A stretch of DNA of 15,298 bases from Deltaproteobacteria bacterium (GTDB taxonomy: Bacteria > Desulfobacterota > Desulfobacteria > Desulfobacterales > ETH-SRB1). Each line of letters begins with the position of its first letter. Positions within the stretch are counted from its first letter, which is position 1. The position numbers and the translations under genes are program-made. The notes below the pieces were generated by a model, which saw only the letters and a program-made list of their open reading frames with translations, was not told the DNA's origin and made no database searches. Below are positions 1 to 6,853 of the stretch, piece by piece. The stretch is from contig JAFCZU010000126.1 in NCBI GenBank assembly GCA_019314185.1, positions 1-15,298 of the forward strand. Reading direction: 5' to 3'.

Positions 1-722
1 CGATATTCGCTTGGAGCCCCGGAATCGTAAAATTTCACATTAAAACTATCACACCTGATGCCAAAATTTAAAGCTTGCACTTTGCCGGTATTATGCAGTC
101 GTATTTTACTTATTGTTTTACCTTCAGGAATATTGACAGATCCTGCAAAACCGAAAAACGAACCTATCAGAGCACCGATCAGCAATAAAATAACACTAAA
201 ATGAACAACATAAACACCTATGCGTGTCCAACGCCCCTTTTCAGCAAAAACACAAAATCCATTGTCTGTTTCTTCAACTTTCCTGTATCCAAAACGTCTG
301 GAAACAATGGACACATATCTTCTTTTCAAGTCTTCAAGTAAACCACTGTAAGTAAATTCTTCCTTATCAGAAAGATTTCTGAATTTTGAAACATCAAAAG
401 AAGGATCTTTAACAAATATAATCTTCCGCAAGGCAGAAAATCTGTTTGTCGAGCAAACAATAACATTAATTACCAGCATAAGAAGCAGAAACTGAAACCA
501 CCATGAATGATACATGTCAAAAATATCAAAGGCTGACAATATTTTATAAAGAAATTCACCATATTCATTCAGATATTCATCAGGCATCTTGTTCTGAGGA
601 ATAATCGTCCCAATCATAGAAGTAACAGCAAGCGACAAAAGAACAACAACTGTCAGCCTGATTGATGCAAACAATTTCCATAATCTGCCAAGAAAATCAG
701 CAGATCCTTTCTCTTTGTTCAT
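1..722 (-). CDS. resB: ResB-like cytochrome c biogenesis protein, 3' end cut off by window
   Basis: System II cytochrome c maturation factor. ResB works with the CcsA/ResC partner in the inner membrane to move heme outward and attach it to CXXCH apocytochromes. Only the first 240 residues are in the window. I see a membrane segment at about 20-40, a second at 72-90 after the aromatic HSWWFQ motif, and a third at 168-190 that follows a GRWTRIG motif and carries a His (residue 174). A soluble, basic stretch (about 95-165) lies between the second and third. This order matches the N-terminal half of ResB proteins. The ATG is preceded by GGAAAGGA at good spacing, which fixes the start. The ccsA/resC gene would be expected further left, outside the window. 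The family call is from motif pattern and topology only. Confidence 0.88.
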   Translation of the reverse strand, partial: MNKEKGSADFLGRLWKLFASIRLTVVVLLSLAVTSMIGTIIPQNKMPDEYLNEYGEFLYKILSAFDIFDMYHSWWFQFLLLMLVINVIVCSTNRFSALRKIIFVKDPSFDVSKFRNLSDKEEFTYSGLLEDLKRRYVSIVSRRFGYRKVEETDNGFCVFAEKGRWTRIGVYVVHFSVILLLIGALIGSFFGFAGSVNIPEGKTISKIRLHNTGKVQALNFGIRCDSFNVKFYDSGAPSEY

Positions 723-745
723 TATTTATCCTTTCCATATATATT

Positions 746-882
746 TGATGAATTCGTAAAAAGTTGAATTTATCAGGTGTTAGGTGTTAAGATAAAACAT
801 TTAATTATCACATCAAATACTTAGCCCCTGACACTTGACACATTTCGCAAATAGCATTTTGGGGCTTTTTACGAAACCATCA
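746..882. repeat. Terminal-inverted-repeat element, copy A (137 bp)
   Basis: The left end TGATGAATTCGTAAAAAG and the reverse complement of the right end, TGATGGTTTCGTAAAAAG, agree at 16 of 18 positions. The interior (AGGTGTTAGGTGTTAAG, then AAAACATTTAATT, then TTTCGCAAATAG) closely matches the interior of copy C at 11655-11780, so the two are copies of one element. It fills most of the gap between resB and the peptidase gene. No ORF lies inside. The size, ends and lack of coding capacity suggest a MITE-like or foldback repeat. No clear target-site duplication was seen. Confidence 0.8.
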
Positions 883-896
883 TAATTACCTTTTTC

Positions 897-935
897 ATTA
901 TAAAAGTCATTTGTAAGCGGAATGACTTTTATAAT
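897..935. repeat. Perfect 15-bp stem hairpin, possible bidirectional terminator
   Basis: ATTATAAAAGTCATT (897-911) and AATGACTTTTATAAT (921-935) are exact reverse complements around a 9-base loop. The hairpin lies 70 bases past the stop codon of the M16 peptidase gene on its transcript strand, between that gene and resB. Neither strand has a clear U-tract after the stem and the stem is AT-rich, so a classic intrinsic terminator is not shown. It could instead be another dispersed palindromic repeat. Confidence 0.6.
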
Positions 936-1004
936 AACCGTCAAATCAAACCACTTTTTTATCAAAATATCAAAATAAAAACAATAAAACTTTCGGACAA
1001 ACTC

Positions 1005-3914
1005 CTAATGCTTAGCCGCTGCTTTATTATTGTTTAGATATTTTTTTGCAAGAACAAACAACTCATCTTTTGTAATGGAATTATAATCATCCATTATTGT
1101 TCTGCTCCATTCAAGCTGTTGTGGATGTTTTACAGAACCTGAAAGAACTGTATTGAGCCAGTAATTATTATTTCGCATCATATCCTTAATGCTTGTAATC
1201 ATGGGATCTACGGCACGTCTTAATTCATCATTATTTGGTCCGGTTTCAGCAAGATCCGATACGATTTTTTTTATCTCATTGATTATCATATTAATATCTT
1301 CAGGAGCCACTTGTACAAAAGCTTGAAATACACCATATCCAGAATAGACCCTGCTCGCCCTGTTATAAGCAACAAATGAATAGGCTGCCCCCAACTTTTC
1401 TCGTATTTTTTCACGCAGCCTGTCTGACAAAATATCCGCTAAAACAGAAAAAAGTCGTGTTCTGTGAATATCCCATAAATCTTCCGTCGGATATGCAACA
1501 ACAACAAGCCCCTTATCTATTTTTGTCGCAACATTTATTTCAAGTGATTGAGCAACAGGAAATTCAGGAGAATCCAATCTTTTTTGCAAATAAATATTGC
1601 GTCTTGGAGAAAGAGTTCCAAGATATTTTGAAACTATTTCGATTGTTGAATTAACATCAAAATCACCCACAACCGAAACTTCTAATGTGCCATGCCTTAG
1701 TGGAGAATCTACCCATGATTTGACATCATCAAGAGTTAAATTTTTAAATATATCATAAGGTGGAAGACCAAAACGGCTGTCACCTCCTGCGAGAAATCGC
1801 TTTCCCGTAAGGTTTATAGCGCCATCAATAGAGCTGGAAAGCTTAAGATACTTCTGCTGAAAACGTTCCATGGTAAGTTTACAAGCATCTTCCCGATATC
1901 CTGGATCTGTCAAATGCGCATAAAGAAGCTGGAACAGCAAACGCAACTCTTTTGATACTGTTTTTCCTCTAAAATAAAATGATTCTTCACCAACACCAAA
2001 AAAAACATTTGTATTTTTCCCTGCCATTGCGCGCTCAATCTCGTCCCTGTCAAGAGTGCCAAGCCCGCTTTCATTTATCACCGCCCTGCTTAAAAAAGCA
2101 AGACCTGGTCTGTTTAAAGGTTCAACAGATCTACCTGAACCAAAAGACAGATTAACCAATACTTCATCAGCCTCAAAATCTGTTTTTTTGAGATTAAGGC
2201 GCACATTATTTTCAAAATCAACCTGAACAATACCAAGATCAGCGATCACCTTCCTGCTTATAACCTTCCCGTTTTTTTGAGGCTCAGGCAGATAAGGAAA
2301 AACCACAGATTCCATTTTAACCGGTCTTAAAACTTTCATGCTGCTGCTTTTGTTGAATGCAGCAAGTATCAGTTCTTCAGGATCAACGCCGGCAGCTCCA
2401 AGATCAACGTTTCCGGTTACAAGCACAAGCCTGTGCTCAGGCTGCCATATCTTAATGAACAAATCATGCACATCTTTTAAAGTAAGAGAATCTATTACAG
2501 GAGCAAAAAGGTTTTTTTTCTGCTCAGGCGACATGGAAACCATATCTGTATTAAGATCTCTGATTATTTCACGAGACAGCGCCCCGCTGTCACGTGTCTG
2601 AGCCTTATTAAACACTTTATCCAGATCCGACAAGAAATCTTTTTTCACCCTTTCAAGCTCAGATTTCGTAAAACCATATTTTAAAGCCTTTCTCAGGTTT
2701 TGCTCTATAAGCCAAAGTGTTTTTTCCCAGTTTTCGGGACTGCTCTTTGCTGTAATCTCGGCAAATTCTATCTGACCCATAAAAACTCCGGACATGATAG
2801 ATGCCGAAGTAAATGGAGTATCAGGTTTGCCGACCAATAAATCCAGCCGGTTCTGAACTATACGATTTGCAATATCCTGAACAAGCAGCCTTTTCTGCAA
2901 ATCAAGAGAATCCGGCTTCTTTGTAACTTTTTTCACAACCTCTATGCTGACCGTTGTTTTTCCTGATTCCTTTTCAAAATGATAGAATGTTTTAACACCA
3001 TTATGGTTTACCTCTCCGATATAAGGTTCCTGCCCAGCTGGAGACCTTGCAGATAAATCTGAGAATTTTTTTTCTATTAATGAAACTGCTGTCTTAACTT
3101 CAAAGTCTCCAACCATAACAAGTATCATTTTCTCAGGGCAATACCAGGTGTCATAAAATTCTTTTAACAGCTTTTGGTCGGCATTTTTAATTACATCCTC
3201 CATGCCGATGGGAAATCTTTTCGATATTTTTGCTTCAGGAAACTCAAACTTCATGGTTGAAATAAATGTACGATAAGATACGGAATCGCGGGTTCGCTTT
3301 TCAGCGAGAACAACTTTGCTCTCCCTGTCAATCTCCGACTCTAACAAAAGTGCGCTGTCCGCAAAATCTTTAAGCACAGCAATGCCCTTTTCAATGCTTT
3401 TCCTGCTCCCTTGCGGCAAAAGAATATCATAAACAGTCTCATAATACCCTGTATGAGCATTTGCATCAGGTCCAAACTTCATGCCTATACTCTGAAAATA
3501 TTTAACAAGCTGCCCTGGTTTAAAATGAGCTGATCCACAAAAAACCATATGTTCAAGAAAATGCGCCAGGCCCTGTTGTTCGTCTGTCTCATTTATCGAA
3601 CCGACCTGAACATTAAGATGCATACTCACCCTGCCTTTTGGCTTATGGTTTTCCATTAATACATACCTGAAACCATTTGGAAGCCTTCCAAACACAAGGG
3701 AAGGATCAGGAAAAAGTTCGCTCTTTTCATGCGGCCATCTATGAGAAGATTGAATGTTTTCAGCAGCATCAGCAACCAAAAGATATTTAAGACCAGAGAT
3801 ACCAACATTATTGTCTTTGCCAAAATTTATAGCTGGAAAAGATAATAAAATATTAACAGCAACAGTATATAATACAAATTTTGCGGCAAAATTTCTGAAT
3901 TTTTTTTTTGGCAT
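1005..3914 (-). CDS. M16 family (pitrilysin/PqqL-like) zinc peptidase, exported
   Basis: Large two-half M16 metallopeptidase, 969 residues from the start chosen here. The inverted zinc motif HFLEH is at residues 118-122, and the third ligand is the second Glu of the E-S-K-V-V-L-A-E segment (about residue 205). A second, motif-less M16 half follows, as in PqqL-type proteins of about 930 residues. The N-terminus (basic MPKKKFRNF, then a hydrophobic stretch to about residue 30) looks like a signal peptide, so it probably degrades peptides in the periplasm. An ATG 45 bases upstream (3957-3959) gives a 984-residue form, but it lacks a ribosome site, whereas AGAAGGA lies 8 bases before the ATG at 3912-3914. 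The gene stands alone between non-coding stretches. The substrate cannot be told from sequence. Confidence 0.93.
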   Translation of the reverse strand: MPKKKFRNFAAKFVLYTVAVNILLSFPAINFGKDNNVGISGLKYLLVADAAENIQSSHRWPHEKSELFPDPSLVFGRLPNGFRYVLMENHKPKGRVSMHLNVQVGSINETDEQQGLAHFLEHMVFCGSAHFKPGQLVKYFQSIGMKFGPDANAHTGYYETVYDILLPQGSRKSIEKGIAVLKDFADSALLLESEIDRESKVVLAEKRTRDSVSYRTFISTMKFEFPEAKISKRFPIGMEDVIKNADQKLLKEFYDTWYCPEKMILVMVGDFEVKTAVSLIEKKFSDLSARSPAGQEPYIGEVNHNGVKTFYHFEKESGKTTVSIEVVKKVTKKPDSLDLQKRLLVQDIANRIVQNRLDLLVGKPDTPFTSASIMSGVFMGQIEFAEITAKSSPENWEKTLWLIEQNLRKALKYGFTKSELERVKKDFLSDLDKVFNKAQTRDSGALSREIIRDLNTDMVSMSPEQKKNLFAPVIDSLTLKDVHDLFIKIWQPEHRLVLVTGNVDLGAAGVDPEELILAAFNKSSSMKVLRPVKMESVVFPYLPEPQKNGKVISRKVIADLGIVQVDFENNVRLNLKKTDFEADEVLVNLSFGSGRSVEPLNRPGLAFLSRAVINESGLGTLDRDEIERAMAGKNTNVFFGVGEESFYFRGKTVSKELRLLFQLLYAHLTDPGYREDACKLTMERFQQKYLKLSSSIDGAINLTGKRFLAGGDSRFGLPPYDIFKNLTLDDVKSWVDSPLRHGTLEVSVVGDFDVNSTIEIVSKYLGTLSPRRNIYLQKRLDSPEFPVAQSLEINVATKIDKGLVVVAYPTEDLWDIHRTRLFSVLADILSDRLREKIREKLGAAYSFVAYNRASRVYSGYGVFQAFVQVAPEDINMIINEIKKIVSDLAETGPNNDELRRAVDPMITSIKDMMRNNNYWLNTVLSGSVKHPQQLEWSRTIMDDYNSITKDELFVLAKKYLNNNKAAAKH

Positions 3915-3922
3915 GCTTCGAA

Positions 3923-3929
3923 TCCTTCT
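3923..3929 (-). promoter_or_regulatory. Ribosome binding site selecting the internal ATG of the M16 gene
   Basis: AGAAGGA on the minus strand lies 8 bases upstream of the ATG at 3912-3914. The upstream in-frame ATG at 3957-3959 has no comparable purine run. This favours the shorter protein, which also begins directly with a signal-peptide-like sequence. Confidence 0.65.
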
Positions 3930-4033
3930 ATGTAAACGTTTCCTGAATACTCGCAACATTAAGACAAAAAGGTCTTCAGTTGCAAATCCTATGATATTGT
4001 AAGCTAAAAACTTTATTTTGAAATAATAACAAA

Positions 4034-4249
4034 CTATTTTTTTATGTAAAAACCCCTACCCTTTGACTTAATATTACCATTCTTTGCAAGTTTATATAAG
4101 GCATTGCTTAGCTGCCTTGATATAAGACCGATCTTTTCTTTTAGCTTGTCAATAGAAACTCCATTTCTGCTCCTTTTAATACCTTCAAAGATTGTGTCAA
4201 AAACAGTCTTCTCCTTGCCAGATGTTTTCTTGATTTTCGATGTTTTCAC
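4034..4249 (-). CDS. Small winged-helix DNA-binding-like protein with probable frameshifted N-terminus
   Basis: The open frame gives 71 residues from a GTG: a Lys/Ser/Thr-rich tail (1-14), then a compact winged-helix-like fold (about 15-71) with VFDTIFEGI, a VSIDKLKEKIGL helix, an RQLSNALYKLAKNG recognition-type helix and a GRGFYIK wing. This resembles small DNA-binding wHTH proteins, but I recognise no named family. The GTG at 4247-4249 has no ribosome site. A better start is the GTG at 4273-4275, preceded by AAAGG at 5 bases. It reads MKSKLVAKK and stops at a UGA (4246-4248). A one-base backward slip on A-AAA-AAG (4249-4255) would join it to this ORF, making an 80-residue protein with an unbroken basic N-terminus. 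It may be recoded, a fresh pseudogene, or a homopolymer sequencing error. It probably has its own promoter, since no gene lies close upstream. Confidence 0.6.
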   Translation of the reverse strand: MKTSKIKKTSGKEKTVFDTIFEGIKRSRNGVSIDKLKEKIGLISRQLSNALYKLAKNGNIKSKGRGFYIKK

Positions 4250-4255
4250 TTTTTT
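4246..4255 (-). other. A-AAA-AAG slippery heptamer followed by UGA
   Basis: On the minus strand the zero frame from the GTG at 4275 reads GCA-AAA-AAG-TGA. The heptamer A-AAA-AAG is the sequence used for -1 frameshifting in E. coli dnaX. Here it abuts an in-phase stop, and the -1 frame opens directly into the winged-helix ORF. An AAAGG lies upstream of the leader GTG. I did not identify a strong stimulatory stem downstream, so recoding is unproven. Confidence 0.5.
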
Positions 4256-4493
4256 GCAACAAGCTTGGATTTCACTGTTACCTTTTTTTCTTTTTCACGG
4301 AAGAAGTTTTTTGGATACCTGAACTTTATTTAACCGATCCGTGGCTTTATTTACCTGTTTTGAAAGCGATATAAGAGGCTTGGATTCTGTTAAAAACTAT
4401 CTTAAAGTAAAAAATCCTGACCCAGAGAACCAAGTTTTTCAGAACAAAATAAAAACATACGGTTCATTACAAGTCAACAAAGTTTGTAATGAG

Positions 4494-4596
4494 AGTATTA
4501 CCAGTTTGTTAAAATTGGAATGATATCCCACAGCATCATCATTTATCCCGCCCGAATAGAAGTTCATGTTTTCGGCTTTAACAAATTGGTAATGCT
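4494..4596. repeat. Inverted repeat, 20-bp arms around 63 bases
   Basis: The left arm AGTATTACCAGTTTGTTAAA (4494-4513) and the reverse complement of the right arm, AGCATTACCAATTTGTTAAA (4577-4596), match at 18 of 20 positions, and the similarity runs on a few bases outward (GAG versus GGG). The interior is AT-rich and non-coding. The ends differ from those of the TCGTAAAAAG element, so this is a second type of palindromic repeat. Confidence 0.65.
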
Positions 4597-4700
4597 CCCC
4601 TTGTAACCAATAAAAGTATTTATTAGAAAATAATCATCTTCTCTCCCATGGTTCATAAACCCACTTTTTAAAAAAACGATACCAGCGCCTTGAACAATTA

Positions 4701-4730
4701 TTGACAATAAATTGCCCCTGTGCAAAATAT
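4701..4730 (+). promoter_or_regulatory. Possible promoter for the phosphate transporter pair
   Basis: There is a perfect -35 hexamer TTGACA (4701-4706). The best -10 at 18-base spacing is AAATAT (4725-4730), only three of six consensus positions. It would leave a leader of roughly 90 bases before the ATG at 4826. Confidence 0.3.
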
Positions 4731-4798
4731 TATTTTAATTCTTTTGATCAATATCGATTTTTCTTTCATTTCCCATTACACAGACAGTCACAATTAAT

Positions 4799-4810
4799 AA
4801 ATTCGTAAAA
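4799..4810 (+). repeat. Solitary end of the TCGTAAAAAG repeat family
   Basis: AAATTCGTAAAA here equals the left end of the element copy at 11655-11780, but no partner end follows. It lies just before the transporter start codon, so this copy is either a remnant or a chance AT-rich match. Confidence 0.35.
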
Positions 4811-4825
4811 AAAGTTTTTACTTTT

Positions 4826-6049
4826 ATGTCAACAGAATATCTTATACTGATCGTCGGTTACATTTCAGGCTTTTACATGTCTTGGAACATAGGCGCTAAT
4901 GATGTCGCCAATTCCATGGCTTCTGCTGTCGGAGCAAAGGCTATTACAATTCGCCAGGCAATCTTTATTGCCGGGATACTAAATATAATAGGCGCCGTAT
5001 TTATCGGATCGCATGTTACAAATACAATTCGTAAAGGCATTGTTTCGACTGAAATTTTAGCCGATCCACACATAGCGCTTATCGGCGCTCTTGCGGCCAT
5101 TTTGTCCGCCGCTTTGTGGGTAAGCTTTGCCACCTGGAAATCTTTGCCTGTATCTACCACACATTCTATTGTGGGCTCCATGATCGGTTTTGGAATAATG
5201 GCTGGAGGATTCTCAGTTATAAAATGGAGTAAACTCACTGCTGTTGTATTAAGCTGGGTCATATCTCCGATTTTCAGTCTTGTCATTGCCTTTGTAATAT
5301 TTAAATTTATTGTAAAAACAATACTTTCTAAAGAGGATTCATTTGCATGGGCTCTTAAATTATCCCCCTTTTTTATCGGTATTACTTTTTTTGTCGTCAT
5401 TCTATCATTTCTATTTAAAACACCGCTCGGCAAAACACTCGCAATCGGAAATCTTACTGCATTGCTCATTGCGCTTATTCTGGCCGTAGCTCTCGGATAT
5501 GCTGGAATGCTGGCTTTAAAACAATTTGTTAAAAACAAAAAAAACGAAGGGGAAGAAATTTTCAGGTTTATTCAGATCGGAACATCATGTTATGTTGCGC
5601 TGGCTCAAGGCGCAAATGATGTGGCTAACGCAATCGGCCCGCTTGCAGTAATCTATTTCCTGGTTAAGACAGGCGGTGTCAGCGCTGAAGTACCTGTACC
5701 TGTTTTTCTACTTCTTTTTGGAGGCATAGGAATTGCATGTGGAATCGGCATGGCAGGCGAGCGGGTCATGGAAACTGTCGGCAAAAAAATTACAACCCTT
5801 ACTAACACTCGCGGTTTCTCCGTTGAATTTGCCGCTGCGACAACTGTTCTTGTCGCCTCAAAAATGGGGCTCCCGGTTTCCACAACACATGCGGCAGTCG
5901 GCGGCGTGATGGGTGTGGGGCTTGCGCGCGGATTTGAAGCAGTCAACTTCAGAATAATCATAAAAATTATGCTCTACTGGGTTCTGACTGTACCCATTTC
6001 CGCTATAACCAGCATGATAATTTTTAAAATACTTCAATTAATCATATAA
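4826..6049 (+). CDS. pit: PiT-family inorganic phosphate transporter
   Basis: Inner-membrane low-affinity phosphate permease of 407 residues, driven by a cation gradient (H+ or Na+; the sequence does not decide). Both halves of the inverted family repeat are intact: GANDVANS at 23-30 paired with PVSTTHS at 108-114, and GANDVANA at 262-269 paired with PVSTTHA at 350-356. I count about ten to eleven hydrophobic segments, with a short charged cytoplasmic loop (about 232-246, KNKKNEGEE). Length and order are normal for bacterial PiT proteins. The ATG has no Shine-Dalgarno sequence, and no other start precedes the first membrane segment. The DUF47 gene starts 11 bases after its stop, so the two are almost certainly co-transcribed. 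I use pit as the general family symbol. Confidence 0.95.
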   Translation: MSTEYLILIVGYISGFYMSWNIGANDVANSMASAVGAKAITIRQAIFIAGILNIIGAVFIGSHVTNTIRKGIVSTEILADPHIALIGALAAILSAALWVSFATWKSLPVSTTHSIVGSMIGFGIMAGGFSVIKWSKLTAVVLSWVISPIFSLVIAFVIFKFIVKTILSKEDSFAWALKLSPFFIGITFFVVILSFLFKTPLGKTLAIGNLTALLIALILAVALGYAGMLALKQFVKNKKNEGEEIFRFIQIGTSCYVALAQGANDVANAIGPLAVIYFLVKTGGVSAEVPVPVFLLLFGGIGIACGIGMAGERVMETVGKKITTLTNTRGFSVEFAAATTVLVASKMGLPVSTTHAAVGGVMGVGLARGFEAVNFRIIIKIMLYWVLTVPISAITSMIIFKILQLII

Positions 6050-6060
6050 AGGAGATAATT

Positions 6061-6729
6061 ATGCGCATACCATTTTTATCGCTGTTTATTACTTCACCCT
6101 TTAACGGCCTTCTGGAACACGCAGAAAAAGTGAAAGAATGCGCATGGGCTTTTCAACAGGCCATAGAGTGTCATTTGTCAAAGAAATGCATAACTTTTGA
6201 AGAATTCAGACAGGAAGTTATTACACTGGAAAGAGAGGCGGATGAAATTAAGAGACGCATACGCGGGCACCTGCCAAAAGGAACCATGATGCCTGTGGAC
6301 AAATTCCAGTTGTTCAGATATTTAAAAGAACAGGACGGAGTTCTTGACACACTGGAAGATGCTCTTGACTGGATTTCGTACAGACCTGAACCGGGAATTC
6401 CAAAAGAGCTTATGAAAGACTTCCTGCTTCTCGTTGACTTAAATATTGACCCAATAGAGGAAATGGGCAAGATGGTATTAGAAGCAAAAAATTATTTTAA
6501 AACTTTTAATGAAACCCAGCGGAATTCAGTCAAGAAAATCATCCGTAACCTGCGCCGCAAGGAACATGAAGCGGATAAGGTGGAACACAGACTCAAACGA
6601 AGAATTTTTGAGGTTAATTTAGACCCGGTTTCAACATTTCATCTAATCAGATTGGTCGAAATAACCGGCTCCACAGCGGATCATGTTGAAAACTCCGGCG
6701 ACATGATGAGAGCAATGATTGCTAAATAG
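6061..6729 (+). CDS. DUF47/PhoU-like accessory protein of the PiT transporter
   Basis: A 222-residue, all-helical, cytoplasmic protein of the DUF47 (TIGR00153) family, related to PhoU. Members are usually encoded beside pit genes and are thought to modulate that transporter. Visible features include the acidic EREADEIKRRIRGHLPKG segment (about 59-76) and the matching RKEHEADKVEHRLKRRIFE segment near the C-terminus. Both carry E-x-x-x-D patterns of the kind that bind metal in PhoU folds. AAAGGAG lies 7 bases before the ATG, a much stronger ribosome site than that of the transporter, which suggests the partner may be made in excess. The gene ends at 6729 and converges on ppiD. Confidence 0.92.
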   Translation: MRIPFLSLFITSPFNGLLEHAEKVKECAWAFQQAIECHLSKKCITFEEFRQEVITLEREADEIKRRIRGHLPKGTMMPVDKFQLFRYLKEQDGVLDTLEDALDWISYRPEPGIPKELMKDFLLLVDLNIDPIEEMGKMVLEAKNYFKTFNETQRNSVKKIIRNLRRKEHEADKVEHRLKRRIFEVNLDPVSTFHLIRLVEITGSTADHVENSGDMMRAMIAK

Positions 6730-6735
6730 AATAGC

Positions 6736-6819
6736 CGTTCACGGCTTGAAAATCGAACAAGAATAAAGCGTAGCGATTTCACAATTCATCATTATTTTTA
6801 ATTTCAACACTCCGTGAAC
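6736..6819. repeat. Inverted repeat in the convergent gap between DUF47 and ppiD genes
   Basis: CGTTCACGG (6736-6744) and CCGTGAACG (6811-6819) are exact reverse complements. A weaker nested stem pairs GAAAATCG (6748-6755) with CGATTTC (6774-6780), with one bulge. The CGTTCACGG word also occurs in the AACCGTTCACGGTT repeat at 11610-11644. It could help end transcription from both sides, but there is no clean U-tract. Confidence 0.45.
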
Positions 6820-6853
6820 GCTTACCAGACAAATAAGTTTTAGAAAACAGCTT

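Larger units (their letters stand above)
4276..4825. other. 550-base non-coding stretch between wHTH gene and phosphate transporter
   Basis: The strands diverge here: the wHTH gene reads left and the transporter reads right. The stretch holds a 20-bp inverted repeat (4494-4596), a perfect TTGACA hexamer (4701-4706) and a solitary end of the ATTCGTAAAAA repeat (about 4799-4810). The only sizeable frame (4341-4523, plus, GTG start) has no ribosome site, ends inside the inverted repeat and resembles nothing I know. I call no gene here. Confidence 0.6.

Noticed and set aside
4341..4523. 60-residue plus-strand frame with GTG start upstream of the phosphate transporter
   Set aside because: It has no ribosome site, resembles no protein I know, and its end runs into the arm of an inverted repeat. 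It is treated as non-coding.
4873..5538. 221-residue minus-strand frame opposite the phosphate transporter
   Set aside because: It lies wholly inside the pit gene on the other strand and lacks a ribosome site and recognisable motifs. The PiT motifs on the plus strand are decisive.
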